A DNA stretch of 64,000 nucleotides from Spinacia oleracea (GCF_020520425.1 NC_079488.1:89757285-89821284), one strand, 5' to 3'. Positions 33,231 to 46,745 are shown, counted from the first letter of the stretch. Translations and numbers: made by a program. The notes: generated by a model from the letters alone, not told the origin.

Positions 33231-36121
33231 TGTAACACCCCGACAATTCTCTCTTTTCTAAAATAACCTTTTAATATAAACGTAGAGAATTATCAAGGCA
33301 TTATCGCCCGTGTGAAAACGTAACGGCTTATTCAGAATTTTGCAGCGGAAAACATAAAACTAACTTTAGGTTTATAAATAATCGATTACAGGTTTAGTCC
33401 CAAAAATCAACCAACGAAAATAAGGAAATATAAATAGTATGACAAGTTTAAAGTCCAATTAAGCAAACCCAAGTCAACTTAGCAAATCAAAACTAAATAC
33501 AAGCTCTCTATTCCCGATCCCAATGATGCAACATCTTCAAACCTGCAGATGGACAATGCTTATTGATCCTTAGAGACTGCTCACCAAAGATTGGGTCATC
33601 ACAGGGTCAATAAGGCATAGCCATGATCAACATGCACAAGCAAAAGCACGTAATCAGCAAAGCTGAGTACTACATACTAAATCAATAATAATCCTAACAT
33701 GATTCTATTAAACGAGCAACCCTAACATGATACTAATGAACACAAACAAGGGCAGATAAAACATGATAGTTTGACGACCATACTTGACCAGACTAGACTA
33801 GGCTAGACTTTTAGCAATACATTATTTTAGTTGAAATAGACAATGGACCGAGTTGACCATCCAGAAGTCTTCACTAAGGAAGACGAGGTACGGGCGCGAC
33901 TCCGTAACCTCAGTGACCTGCGATATCGAGGAACGTTTAAATAAAAATAGAACACGGTGATCAATCCGGTCCCATAAAAGGCCATGGGCTACCACCATGA
34001 ACCCCAACTCCTGTTTGTCCGTCACTTCAGACGTGCACAGTCTAAAGCTATTGCTATTTAGTTTCACTTTACATGATTTACAAATTGAGATTCCGTTATG
34101 ACTCAACCATTACATAAGACAGACAATTCACATTTGTTCACAACTGTTTTTATCTTGGAATTAAGTAAGTGATCATAAAAGCATCAATCAAGACTCATTC
34201 CAACTTAACCAACCTTTCCTTTAACCATGAGCAACCCTGTATATGGGCATAGAGTTTCAACTTACTAAACAAGGTCCTCCGCCCTTATAAAGTAGTGAAA
34301 AGATAGAAAGGTAATAACAACCAATTGATCCAACCCAATCATATAGAATAATCTAGTGTTCCCAACCAACATGTTTGTATCAAACATCCATACTAACATG
34401 TTACAGTTCTTATAGTGCAAAATAAGTTCAATAAGTTTGTCCAACAGTATTAAACATGCACATTCCATATAACCAAGTTTGTCTATAATATCAACATCAC
34501 CAAGTTCAACAATAATATCAACATGATTTCAACAATTAGCACACATTCCAAGCACGCAGGTATGTACGTACCTTGTGTAAACAAACTGCAAGACCACTTT
34601 AATAATTCAAAAGTCGCCTACGGAGAATTCTCCACCTAACAACAACCAATATAGACTCATATCAATTCATATTGAATTTTCAACAACATTAGGGAGCTTC
34701 AAACCCTTCCTAAACATAATTAGAACATTTTTCAATATCGAAACTTGAATATTTGGTTTCCTAGCATCATAATTATTATATTAATTATTGAAATTCGTTG
34801 AAAACTTTCAAAGCATCATACTTTAAATTTACAGCAATCTAAAATAATTAAAAGCTTACTCAAAATATATTCGACATCTTTAAAATCATAAAAATAATAA
34901 CTTTAATAATATATAATCTTTCTATTATGATTTAAAGCCTTTAAAACCTCAAAAGTCACACTTTACTACTTAAAAGCACTAATTTAACCAATATAATATA
35001 ATCTGAAAATTAGTAACTTTATTATATAATTCGTATAATCTGAAATCTATAATTTAAATCATAAAACTATAACTTTAATTCAAGAAAATATAATTCGAAT
35101 TAATAAAACATGATTAAACCCTAACTTATATTTTAATCAAAAACTGAAAATTAATTCGTTTATAATCTCAACCCAAATCTGAAAATCATGTTCAAACCAT
35201 AAAAATTATAAATTTAATATCAAGAACATAATTTAAATTAACAACTATATTTAATTAAAATAATTAGTTACTTAGGGTTTAAGAAATAACCAAGAATTAA
35301 ATAGGAGAGAGGAGGCTGGCCGGCGGAGCACAGGCGGCGCGGCACAGGGCGGTGGTCGCGGGGAACGGGCGACGCGGCTGGAGCCTGGTGGTGGTGACTA
35401 CGGTGGTCGCACTTAGTCGTGCTTGGCTGCTGTCGTGAAAATGAAGAAACAAGAAAGAGGATGATGGAAAACGTTGGTTGGCGAGTTGGGCGGTGCAGCA
35501 ACAGTGCACGGTGGCTGTGATGGTGCGGCGCAACCAGTTGCGCAGTGGTGGTGGCGGCAGAGAGCAACAAAAACAACCAAGAGGATAAGAATAAGAACGA
35601 AGGAGAAGCAAGAACAATGAAGCAAGAGATGGAGGAGTTACCGGCGTTTGAAGCTGCGGTGAGGGACAACGGTGGTCTCCGACGACTGGTCCGGCGGCGT
35701 GGCGGAAGCAACAATGAGGTTGAGGGTTGAGGGTCCTGGTTCACGTGAAAGTGAAGGAGAAGGGAAGGGTTTTGGGTTTTGGGTTTTCACGTGAAATAGA
35801 AAGAGGAGGGAGTAAAGAATTTGAGTTTTTGTTATTTGGGCTTTATCATTTTGGGCTAGAACTAGGATTGAGTTTAAGTGTTTGAATCCAAAACCCATTA
35901 GGATTGTTTTCCAAATTCAAACGGTTTTTGTAATTCGATTTCTTTTCAACAAAAAGTTCTAAAATAATTTTAATTTCATAAATCGTTGAAATATTTAAAA
36001 CGTATAAAAATAAATATTCGTTACTTAAATATTTATTTCAAAATTCGTAAATTCTATTTTAATATAATTACTTATACGTTAAAATATATTAATAAAATGT
36101 ATAAAATTACGGGGGATTGCA
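33231..36121 (-). repeat. Ty3-A right (5') LTR
   Basis: 2891 bp, nearly identical to 26472-29363. Its terminus is TTGCA instead of TTACA. Confidence 0.93.
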
Positions 36122-36126
36122 CTTCG

Positions 36127-36812
36127 TGCTGGGCCTTCGTCTAGCGGGCCTCGTCCGATGCTAATTCGTACTATACGCTTCCGATTAAATTCCCGATTCC
36201 GGAATTCATTTCCGATATGAACAATATTTAATATTTCCGATTCCGGAATTAATTTCCGTTTCGAACAAATATTTAATATTTCCGTTTCCGGAATTATTTT
36301 CCGATTCCGATAATATTTCCGATTCTGACAATATTTCCGTTTCCGGCAATATTTCCGATTCTGGCAATATTTCCATTTCCGATAATATTTTCCGATACAT
36401 ACCATGTTTCCGTTTCCGGCAACATCTACGACTTGGATAATATTTATATTTCCGATACGATCCATATTTCCGTTTCCGGCAATATCATCGTTTCCGGAGT
36501 ATTCATTTCTTGCGTGTGACGATCTCAGCTCCCACTGAAACCAAGATCCGTCGATTCCGAATATCCATAGATGGAGTATCTAATGCCAATAAATACTTGA
36601 TCCGTTTACGTACTATTTGTGTGACCATACGGGTTCAGTCAAGAGTAAGCTGTGGATTAATATCATTAATTCCACTTGAACTGAAGCGGCCTCTAGCTAG
36701 GCATTCAGCTCACTTGATCTCACTGAATTATTAACTTGTTAATTAATACTGAACCACATTTATTAGACTTAACATAGAATGCATACTTGGACCAAGGGCA
36801 TTATTTCCTTCA
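36127..36812 (-). repeat. Copia-1 right (5') LTR, second piece
   Basis: Continuation of 25777-26471 after Ty3-A, ending ATTTCCTTCA and followed by the GCGCA target duplication. Confidence 0.93.
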
Positions 36813-36817
36813 GCGCA

Positions 36818-37612
36818 GCCATAACCACTAGCAAAACCGGCTGCGACGACCACCAGTGCTGTACTACCGCGTCGCCGCCGCCGACCAACCGACACCAGCC
36901 AACGCTCCTCTTGTTTTCCCTCACGCTCTCGAAGCCCTCCTCTTCGTTTGCCCTATTCTGCACGCACAAGTCATTCGCAGCCGCGAGTAACCACCGCTGC
37001 GCCACCGGCCAACTAGCCGTGCTCCGAGCTTAGATCGTCGTTGCCGCGCCGTGCGCCGCCGCCCTGCCTACTTCTCTCCTCTCCTTTTGGTTGTTTCTTA
37101 TACTCTAAGTAATTTAATAAAATATTCTAATTTTTTTTTGTTACCGATTTAAGTTATGTTTTAATTGTATTGAATTTAGAATTTTTATAATTAAATTAGA
37201 ATTTTTGGATTTATATATTTTATTTAAGTAATAAATTTAATTTTCAGATTATATAAATGCATTGAAATAACGATTTTAATTATTTGAATCTTGAATTTTA
37301 AATCTTTAATGGTTGGAAATCATAGTGGGATGATTAGGGATTTTGAAATTGATTGTTTCAACGTTCTAAGAACGTTAATTGGTCTTGGTGAAGTTTGTAA
37401 ACAAGTTTTATTGCTGAAAATTTTAAAGTATAATGTTTGCGAAGAGTTTTCAACGAATTTCAATAATTAATTCAATAATTATGATGCTAGGAAATCAAAT
37501 GGTCAAGTTTTAATGTTAGGGAATGTTCTAAATATGTTTAGGATGTATTTAGAATGCTTTGTTATTGTTGTGAGTGATTAGAAGTTGATTGGGAATACTT
37601 GTTGGTTGTTTT
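36818..37612 (+). repeat. Old Ty3-type LTR, right piece
   Basis: Continues 6738-7302 across copia-1. The GC-rich leader ends near 37080; the following part (37400-37560) is the reverse complement of Ty3-B LTR sequence near 40890-41040, for example the shared ATGATGCTAGGAAATCAAAT. It is cut at 37612 by copia-2, so its far end lies beyond the window. Confidence 0.75.
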
Positions 37613-39042
37613 TGTTAGGTTATGATACATATGATATTACATAAATCATGCGGAAACAACCATTAACCCAGGAATACATATTATTTACACATAATCATAT
37701 AGCATAATTTAGATGCATACTCTTTGTTGCGTGCCTTCCCTAGCTGCGCCCGAACCGAACAAGAACAAGTCTTTAGGACTCCAAGTGTCGTCCCTCCGTA
37801 GATAGTCCACAGCACGTCCGGATCCGCCTTAAGATTGACCAACTAGAATCGCCCTCAAGGTACTAGAAATTTCGGCACTTTTGAGCAAGATGTGTGATTG
37901 AATTTTTCTCTCAAAAACTCACTTTGAATACTTTTTAAACTCGTTATAAATTGTGAACCCAGGCCACATATTTATAGGGGTATGGAAAGGGAATTGGAAT
38001 CCTATTCAGATACAAATTAATTAAACCTAGAATCCTACAAGAACTCTAATTAATTAATTTATCAAATAGAATTAGGAATTTAATCATTAACCGAACTCTG
38101 CATGTTTTAGGAATCGTGCATGAACACAAACACTTACGCACACACACACGGCAACCACGATGGGCAGCCCATGCGCGTGCGTGCGAGCAGCAGCCCACGC
38201 AGCGAGGCCTACGCGAGCTACAAGCCCACGTAGCTCCTGCGCGCGCTGCCACGGCCTGCTGGGCCTGGCCTTGCGCTGGGCCTGGCGTGGCCTTGGCTGT
38301 TCGTGTGGCGCGCTTGGCTTGCTGGGCGATGGCCTGGCTTCGTGCTGGGCCCTCGTCCGGCAGGCCTCGTCCGGCAGGCCTCGTCCGATGCTTATTCGTA
38401 CGATACGCTTCCGATTAAATTTCCGATTCCGGAATTCATTTCCGATACGAACAATATTTAATATTTCCGATTCCGTAATTAATTTCCGTTTCGAACAAAT
38501 ATTTAATATTTCCGTTTCCGGAATTATTTTCCGATTCCGATAATATTTCCGATTCTGACAATATTTCCGTTTCCGGCAATATTTCCGATTCTGGCAATAT
38601 TTCCATTTCCGATAATATTTTCCGATACGTACCATGTTTCCGTTTCCGGCAACATCTACGACTTGGATAATATTTATATTTCCGATACGATCCATATTTC
38701 CGTTTCCGGCAATATCATCGTTTCCGGAGTATTCATTTCTTGCCTGTGACGATCTCAGCTCCCACTGAAACCAAGATCCGTCGATTCCGAATATTCATAG
38801 ATGGAGTATTTAATGCCATTAAATACTTGATCCGTTTACGTACTATTTGTGTGACCCTACGGGTTCAGTCAAGAGTAAGCTGTGGATTAATATCATTAAT
38901 TCCACTTGAACTGAAGCGGCCTCTAGCTAGGCATTCAGCTCACTTGATCTCACTGAATTATTAACTTGTTAATTAATACTGAACCGCATTTATTAGACTT
39001 ATCATAGAATGCATACTTGGACCAAGGGCATTATTTCCTTCA
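37613..39042 (-). repeat. Copia-2 left (3') LTR
   Basis: 1430 bp with the same ends as the copia-1 LTR. The GC-rich block at 38100-38380 differs greatly from copia-1 (it includes ACACACACACGGC), while the TTCCG array and 3' 300 bp are nearly the same. Confidence 0.92.
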
Positions 39043-39442
39043 GTCTCCCACTTGTCCTTAGGGACAAGTGTGCATTTCCTAATTCCTTTGTCACTCGATG
39101 CTTGCTCTTGAACATAAGGTAAGAGTTGTCATCCTTATTATGTCCAGAGGTGTTCCTCGGTTTCAGAGTTAAACTGATCAAATAAACAGATAATCATAGC
39201 CTATGATTCATCCGAGCACGGCCATGCATTTCACAGTTTCTAGCTCTCCGAGTGGCCTTGTACAACTTTTAAGCATCTCATCCCGATTTATGGGAGGACA
39301 ATCCCAATCTTGCGATCTTGAGATTAGACTTCGTTTGATAGGTGATTACCTGAGCGTTGCCTTTATAGCCTCCTTTTACGGTGCGACGGTTGTTCAACGT
39401 CAAAGCAACCAGTTCTCAAACAAGTAATCTCAAATCACTCAG
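39043..39442 (-). other. Copia-2 subterminal noncoding block
   Basis: 400 bp between LTR and pol end, nearly identical to copia-1 at 8684-9080, interrupted by Ty3-B after CTCAG and resumed at 49525. It begins with the C/T-rich complement of the polypurine tract. Confidence 0.8.
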
Positions 39443-42221
39443 TGTAACACCCCGACAATTCTCTCTTTTCTAAGATAATCTTTTAATATAAAACGTAGAG
39501 AATTATCAAGGCATTATCGCCCGTGTGAAAACGTAACGGCTTATTCAGAATTTTGCAGCGGAAAACATAAAACTAACTTTAGGTTTATAAATAATCGATT
39601 ACAGATTTAGTCCCCAAAAATCAACCAACGAAAATAAGGAAATATAAATAGTACGACAAGTTTAAAGTCCCAATTAACAAACCCAAGTTAACTTAGCAAA
39701 TCAAAACTAAATACAAGCTCTCTATTCCCGATCCCAATGATGCAACATCTTCAAACCTGCAGATGGACAATGCTTATTGATCCTTAGAGACTGCTCACCA
39801 AAGATTGGGTCATCACAGGATCAATAAGGCATAGCCATGATCAACATGCACAAGCAAAAGCACGTAATCAGCAAAGCTGAGTACTACATACTAAATCAAT
39901 AATAATCCTAACATGATACTATTAAACGATCAATCCTAACATGACACTAATGAACATAAATAAGGGCAGACAAATCATGATAATCTGAAGACCATACTTG
40001 ACTAGACTAGGCTAGACTGGACTAGACTTTTATAACAATAATATTATTTTAATTGAAATAGGCAATGGACCGAGTTTTCTAGCTAGACGAGGTACGGGCG
40101 CGACTCCGTAACCTCAGTGACCTGCGATATCGAGGAACGTTTGACTGAAAATAGGACGCGGTGATCAATCCGGTCCGAATGAAAGGCCATGGGCTACCAC
40201 CATGAACCCCAACTCCTGTTTGTCCGTCACTTTAGACGTGCACAGTCTAAAGCTATTGCTACTCAGTTTCACTTTACATGATTTACAAATTGACACCCAG
40301 TTATGACTCAACAATCACATAAGGCATACAACTCACATTTATTTACAACTGCTTTTATCCTGGAATTAAGTAAGTGATCACAAAGGCATCAAACAAGACT
40401 CATTCCAATTAACTCCAATCTTTTCTTTAATACTGATCAACCCCTGAATATGGGTATAAGGTTTCAACTTACTAAATGAGGTCCTCCGCCCTCATAAAGT
40501 AGTGAAAAGCTAAAAAGGGAACAACAATTAACTGATCTGAATTGTATACTAAATACTCTAGTGTTCCCAATCAAACATGTTTGCATCAATCTTCCATACT
40601 AACATGTTATAATCCTCAAAATGCAATAAAGGTTTAATATGTTCATCCAACAGTATCAAACATGCAATTTCAACCTGACTAAGTTCATCAACAACATTAA
40701 CATAACCAAGTTTATCAACAATTCAACATGGTTTCAACAATTGGCACGCATTCCAAGCACACGGGTATGTACGTACCTTGTGTAAACAAACTGATACGTC
40801 ACTTTAACACTTTTAAAAGTCGCCTAAAGAGAATTCTCCACCTAACAACAATCCAACAAGTAATCTCAATCAATTTCTAATCATTCACAACTATAATAAA
40901 GCATTCTAAATGCATCCTAAACATATTTAGAACGTTCCCCAATATCAAAACTTGAATATTTGATTTCCTAGCATCATGATTATTGAATTAGAGATTGAAA
41001 TTCGTTGAAAACTTTTCGCAAACATCGTACTTTAAATTTTCAGCATATAAACTCGTTTAAAAACTTCCCAAAACCAACTTATCATGCTTAGAACAAAAAA
41101 AAATAATGGTTTCAATAATTCATACTCATTCTACCATGATTTAAAACCATTAAAACATTAAAATTCATGCCTTAAATAATTAAAATTCTTGTTTCAATCG
41201 AATTATGAAATCTGAAATTTGATAATTTTTAATTATGCAAACAAGTAAATCTGAAATTCGTAAAAATCATAAACTTAACTCAAGAAAAATATAAATTGAA
41301 TTAATAAAACATAATTAAACCTTAGCTTAGGGTTTTAAAGGAATTAACCAAAGAAAAGAAAGAGGAGGCTGGCCGGCGGCAGATTTCGCGGCAGCAACAC
41401 GACTGGTCGCGGAGACTGGTGGTGCGACGGTGGAGCAGGGTGGTGGCTGCGCTGGTGGGCGTGCGTTGGTGGTGGTAGCACGCAAAGGAAGGAAAGAGGA
41501 GTTAAGGAGCGTTGGTGTTTCGTGAAGAAGAAGGAAAGAGGAGGTGGCCGACGGAGGTGCGACAGAGATAAGGTGGTCGCAGGACCAGGCGGCGTGGCTG
41601 GCTGCAGCAGGCGGCCGTGAGGTGGTGGCTGTTGCGAGCAAACAGAAATAAATCAAGAAGTAAGAAGGAGAGAAAACAAGAACAAGAGAAGGAGAAGGGA
41701 GGAGTTACCGGCGGCAGGGGAGGACGACGGTGGTCCGACTTGGTGGTCGCAGCGCTGGCGGCAGCAATGGCTGCGTGGTTACGTGAGGGAAGCAGTACGT
41801 GAATGAGGAAGAAGGGTGGCTTCCCTTTTCTTTTTCTTTTTCCTTTGGCTTTCACGTGCAGAGAATGGGGGGAGGGTTATGGGTGTTTGTATTTGGGCTA
41901 TTTCCAATTTGGGCTAAGATTAGGATTTGAGTTTGAGTGTTTGGATCAAAACCGATTAAGATCGTTTTCCAAATTCGAATTCTTTTCAAAGTAAAATTCT
42001 AAAACTATTTTGATTTCACAAATCGTTAAATATTTAGAACGTAATTAAAATAAAATAAATGCACGTTAATTATAAATTTATTACTAAAATTCATCAATTC
42101 TATTTAAATATAAATAAATATACGTTAAGAAATATTAATAAATTTCATAAATTTCATTGAAATATAAATAACTATACGTTAAAATATATTAATAAAATTT
42201 ATAAATTTACGGGGGATTACA
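39443..42221 (-). repeat. Ty3-B left (3') LTR
   Basis: 2779 bp. The hairpin word TCAGC-AAA-GCTGA is at 39868-39880, GTACGTACC near 40769, and the GC-rich leader block at 41370-41790. GTTACCGGCGG (leader donor-like word on the minus strand) is near 41704. Confidence 0.94.
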
Positions 42222-43708
42222 ATCTACCCCTCTTAAAAGAAGTTTCGTCCCGAAACTTGACACGAAAATTCACCCGTTTTTCAAAAGTTTTGAACTTATT
42301 CTTATTGGAGAAGTACTTGTGCCACTCATGTGCAATTTTTTTTTTTTTTTTGCCAACTTAAAATTGCTTGTGTTACTCATGAACACCTTTTTCTTATGCG
42401 GAGAATCTATTTACTTTGCACCAACATGTATAAGTTGCAAAAAATGAGCATAAAATGAATAAAATTGCAATAAAAATAGGTAAAAAGCGCGAATTTCTAT
42501 CGCAATCTACCCCCTTAAAGAAAACGAGTTACGCCCTCGTAACTCATCCCAGGGAATAACTTTGGATATTTCTACTTCAACGAATCATGCCCCAAGGCTA
42601 TATTTCCACTAAAATCATAGCAAGTGGGATTTCTACACTTCTTTCCACACAATGCCTCAACAGGTTCCATCTTAAAGCTCGCATAGTAACTATTGTTGTA
42701 AGAAATTCAATCACTCTAGTTGGTCTTTTCAATTACCCTTAAATTAATAACACAGGATCTCAACATATATTCGTTAGTAATCTCAATCTGTCTATCGGTT
42801 GCAGGGTGGAAAGAAATATTCATTTTCAATGTTGTCCCCAAGATTCAACTGGACCTTATTGCCAAAATTTCAGACTTTTGTTCTCGGTAAGGATCTTATA
42901 TGTTGCCCTATAAAGGTAATGTCTCCAAATATTCGTAGATAACACCATAACAGCTAACTCTAGGTCATGGGTTTGGTAATTAGCCTTATAAGGTTTCAAT
43001 TGACGCGACAACAGCTAAATCTAGAAAGCTTCCTCACATTTCTCACTTCACTTGAATTTCGATTCCTTTTTCAACAAGTTGGTCATTGGTTTTGCTTTCT
43101 TCCAAAAGTCTTTCACAACCTCCTATAATGGTCATCTAGGCCTATAAAACTTCAAGTATCGGACACGTTCTTTGGAGTAGGTCACTCACTCACAGCTTGA
43201 ATCTTAGCATGATCTACAGAAACTCCTTCTGTTCAACTTTTCCTTGATACCGAACCTCATTACACTTTTCATGGGTGTATAACTTTTGGGCTTAACTCTT
43301 AGCTCTTGCACCAATTCATGTATTTCTTTTTATCTTTTCCAGCCAACAATGATTTCCAACGATCCTGGACCACTCAAATCTTCTCTTAAATTTATTCCCT
43401 TACGTAACATAGTTCTCAATCAATTTAGTCCTTCACTTTTCTGTCGGTGTCACTTATACACATATGACTTCAAGATTTGTATACTTCATTTAATAAAACT
43501 AGATTCTTCCTAAGCGTCTCCAAGTAATCCTCAAGTGTTTGTCATGCTCTTTCTCATTCCTTGAATAAATCAGGGTATCATCAATAACACAATAACGAAC
43601 TTAATTCGGAATTCGTAGAAAATCTCATTCATCAAGTCCATAATTAATGAAGGTGCATTGGTTAACCCAAAAGACGTTACTATAAACCTTTAATGACAAT
43701 GGCGAATC
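42222..43708 (-). pseudogene. Ty3-B scrambled pol remnants
   Basis: Same order of fragments as Ty3-A 29364-30670. Up to about 42770 it differs from Ty3-A at many positions; from there (the stretch reading TCTGTCTATCGGTTGCAGGG) it is almost identical. No catalytic domain is intact. Confidence 0.7.
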
Positions 43709-44264
43709 CTAATGAGGTCTTAGGCCCTTATCAGCTATTCTCAATTGGTGGTACTTCAAACGCAAATCAGTCTTCGAGAACACACTCGCCCAATTCAATT
43801 GATCCAATATGTCATCTATCCTAGGCAAGGGATACTTGTTATTCATGGTGTTTAGCTCCCTAAAATCGATGCATAATTCCATACTCTTATCTTTCTCCTT
43901 AACAAACAACACAGGAGCTCCCCACGGTGATGCACTAGGCCTAATATATTCCTTGACCAAAAAGACTCTTACAACTGTGTCCTAATTAGCTCATTTCAGG
44001 AGGTGTCATGCTATAAGGTTCCTTGGATATAGGTGTCGTTTCAGGATTTAACTCTATAATGAACTCAAAGACTCTAGCAGGTGACATACTCGCAATTTCA
44101 CTCGGAAACACATCAATGAATCCATTCGCAAAGGTAACATCCTCGATTTTCACTCCAACTTCTTTACTAACCTCTAACACACTATCGAAAAATAGTTCAC
44201 ACTTCTTGTTCATCAAGTCCTCACTTGCATTACAGAAATAACTAAAGGTTCTTGGACTTCTCAA
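43709..44264 (-). pseudogene. Ty3-B partial reverse transcriptase
   Basis: Two frames: 43986-44264 is the segment before RT (contains FIDVFPSEIASMSPARVFEF, PISKEPYSMTPPEMS), and 43709-43960 is the RT finger/palm start ([49 protein letters not shown]). The frame is broken between them and the YVDD-type active-site block is lost. Most of this segment is deleted in Ty3-A. Confidence 0.8.
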
Positions 44265-44336
44265 AATATCTATACGAGGTCAATCTTCCAATATGGTTCC
44301 TTAAATTTACTTTCTGAATTTCACAGTACGTCTATC

Positions 44337-44804
44337 TTAGCGTTGTACAAATTTAGCCAATCCCATCCTAAGGTTTATGAATTCTTGTGCCTTTTGTTTT
44401 CTCATAAAAAGAGGATAAAACTTTTTCCTTAAGACGGTAACAAATGAATCCCAATTGAATCTCTCAACAACGCTAAGTCTAACCCCATTTTCTCTCCACC
44501 ACAAATCAGCTTCATCTTCCAAGTACAGTGCAACTTGACCCACTCTCATGTTCTCAAGACAGTTCACATCCCCAAACAGTTTCTCAAACTCTCTAACCCA
44601 GTTCTCTAGAAAGGTAGGATCAGCTTGCTTCTTAAAGTATGGTGGCTTAACTTTGGTTAGTCTCTCAAACATGTCCCCAGTAGAATCAGGACGCTCAGTT
44701 CTCTCTTCAGCCAGTCTTCCCGCCAAAAGGCGAATAGTAGCAACTAACTCACTATTACTTGACATTCTAGTGTGCGACCTAAAATTAATTACTCTACGAT
44801 ACAT
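44337..44804 (-). pseudogene. Ty3-B truncated Gag
   Basis: 155 residues matching the Ty3-A copy, with Gag core motifs but no zinc knuckle. Confidence 0.75.
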
Positions 44805-45405
44805 AACTCATATGTCCCCTCTACGAAAGAAATTTAGATTTGATCATAGAGATCGCATCAACAAACACTTATTCAAGAATGTACACCAATAATAAAGCAA
44901 TCATCGTCACTCATTCAAGAAAATATCCCTATCAAGGACATACAATTTGAAAACCAATGAATGGAAGTTCAATCACAACAAATAAGTAATAATATTCCCA
45001 TTCGCGTGCCCAAAATAAACTTTTGATCATTTGGATTATCAATAATCTAACTCTATTCCTCAAAAGAATGTTAATAACAATTTCTAAACCATAATAACGC
45101 ACTTGTCCTCAAATTAACATAAAGGTTCTACGACACAAACATAAACTATTGTTGGCGAATAACGAAACTCTCAAGCTGGAAATGAATACTTTAACTTCTA
45201 TTGCTAACTCTATAAAGGCTTATTATATCCTTGAAGAGAATAAAGAATAACTCAAACTCTTATTGCTTTAACTTTAAACCGTTGCTGATATGCCACTTAT
45301 TCTTTAAAACATAAAAGAACTAACTAACTATTACAACTTCAAATGTTTAAGGCATCTTGCCTACCTATTCTTTCCTTGGAAACTTGTGGAGTAAGATCTA
45401 GATCT

Positions 45406-45591
45406 TCAATATTCGTCGAATTCTTCTTCCGAGTATGAGTCTTCTTTCATGTCTTCATCTTGATGAGACTCACTTGCCACCTCACCATCACCTTTAGGTT
45501 CCACATCCGACTCACTAGGAATCTCAATGGTAGGCTCATGGGCCACTGGGTTAGGGTTATTTGCCTCAACCACTACATTCTCATTCTCCAC
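45406..45591 (-). CDS. Small acidic ORF between PBS and gag of Ty3-B
   Basis: 61 residues, one residue different from the Ty3-A copy. Function unknown and coding status uncertain. Confidence 0.35.
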   Translation of the reverse strand: MENENVVVEANNPNPVAHEPTIEIPSESDVEPKGDGEVASESHQDEDMKEDSYSEEEFDEY

Positions 45592-46329
45592 GGTTACATC
45601 ATTTCCCTCTAGATATTTACAACTCTAATAGGTTCATCTATAACTGCATCCCAAGCATGACTCCATGAGTTTCTACCCTCCTTGAACCCATTTTCTACGA
45701 CCTCAATAATGGTGGTCAGGATCTCTAAGTCATATCTCTACCTACCATCCCTAGTCCCATACTTAATCAACTTTGGTGTTCCATCATCAAAATGCATGTC
45801 TTTAAACCTATATTTGAGTTCTAGGTATGGCATTTTGGTTAGGTAAGCAATGAACAATAGTGGATGCTATGATGGTCTCTCTTATTAAGATGGGTTGGTC
45901 TTGTATCTAGCAAAATACTCACATCCAAACACGACTTTCTTCATAAAGGGATATTTTATTCCTTAAAGAAACAACTTAAGGCCTCACTAACGATTTCCCA
46001 ACCAAACCATAATCAAAGTTCAATAAAGCAATAAGTTCGATGGAATCAAACAATCTCTCTAATGCAGATTTAAATGCAACACTTAAACATTTAGTACACG
46101 CACGTTCATAACAATCAACTTCTTATCATTGACTAGCTACTAATGCACATATAATTCTATCTTATATGCCCTTCTTATACTACCCATCTCTCATAAACTA
46201 AAGCATTGAAATAATTTAATTAACAAAGTAAAATGACGATAATATAAGAAAATTATAACATAGAATAATAACATAAATAAAAATATAAAATAAATAAAGT
46301 TAAATAAATTAAGGAAATGCGTAGCGAAT

Positions 46330-46404
46330 AAATTCGAAAATAAAGTTATTAATTCGAAAAAGTTTATATTTCCTAAATAACGAATTCTAAATCTTGAAAC
46401 AACT

Positions 46405-46444
<40 letters not shown>

Positions 46445-46575
46445 AACTTCTTTTTTTTAAAAAAAAAAAAAATGTACTCATTTTTTGAATAATAAATAAT
46501 AAGAAAAATAAAAATTTCGAAAGTATCGCTTTAACTTGAATAAATAATTTGATTTCGAACTTAAATAAAAAATAT
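46330..46575. repeat. Ty3-B-specific insertion with poly-T/poly-A runs
   Basis: About 235 bp absent from Ty3-A at the matching site (about 33050). It contains a T run of about 33 at 46411-46443 and an A run near 46459-46471, which can pair with it. Confidence 0.7.
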
Positions 46576-46745
46576 TATGTTCTTTCAAACAAGATAAAAG
46601 GAAATCGGCCCCCCAAAAAAAAGTACCAATTTTTGAACACTATAATACGTAGAAGCTCGATTTTTAAGAATTTTATTTTAAATAACTAGATAGTTAGGCG
46701 CCTAAAAATTTATTAAAGTAAAACCTTAGCTTCTAGATACCACTT

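Larger units (their letters stand above)
26472..36121 (-). mobile_element. Ty3-A: non-autonomous Ty3 (Tekay-like) LTR retrotransposon
   Basis: Flanked by the target duplication CTTCG (26467-26471 and 36122-36126), matching the uninterrupted LTR at about 7993. LTRs 26472-29363 (2892 bp) and 33231-36121 (2891 bp) look almost identical; I noted a short change near 27055/33816 and one terminal base (TTACA against TTGCA). The 3.9-kb interior holds only fragments of gag, RT, RNase H and integrase. A Ty3 relationship is inferred from those fragments. Recent insertion with no enzymes of its own implies mobilisation in trans. Confidence 0.92.
7303..36812 (-). mobile_element. Copia-1: Ty1/copia retrotransposon, decayed interior, two nested insertions
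   Basis: Bounded by TG...CA LTRs and a perfect 5-bp target duplication GCGCA (7298-7302 and 36813-36817). LTRs are 1381 bp each: the left is 7303-8683, the right is split as 25777-26471 and 36127-36812 by Ty3-A. A primer-binding site at 25760-25775 places the 5' LTR on the right, so the element reads on the minus strand. The interior (8684-11501 and 21079-25776) has only decayed pol. By eye the LTRs differ at about ten positions, so it is fairly young although its genes are dead. It is probably mobilised in trans. Confidence 0.93.
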
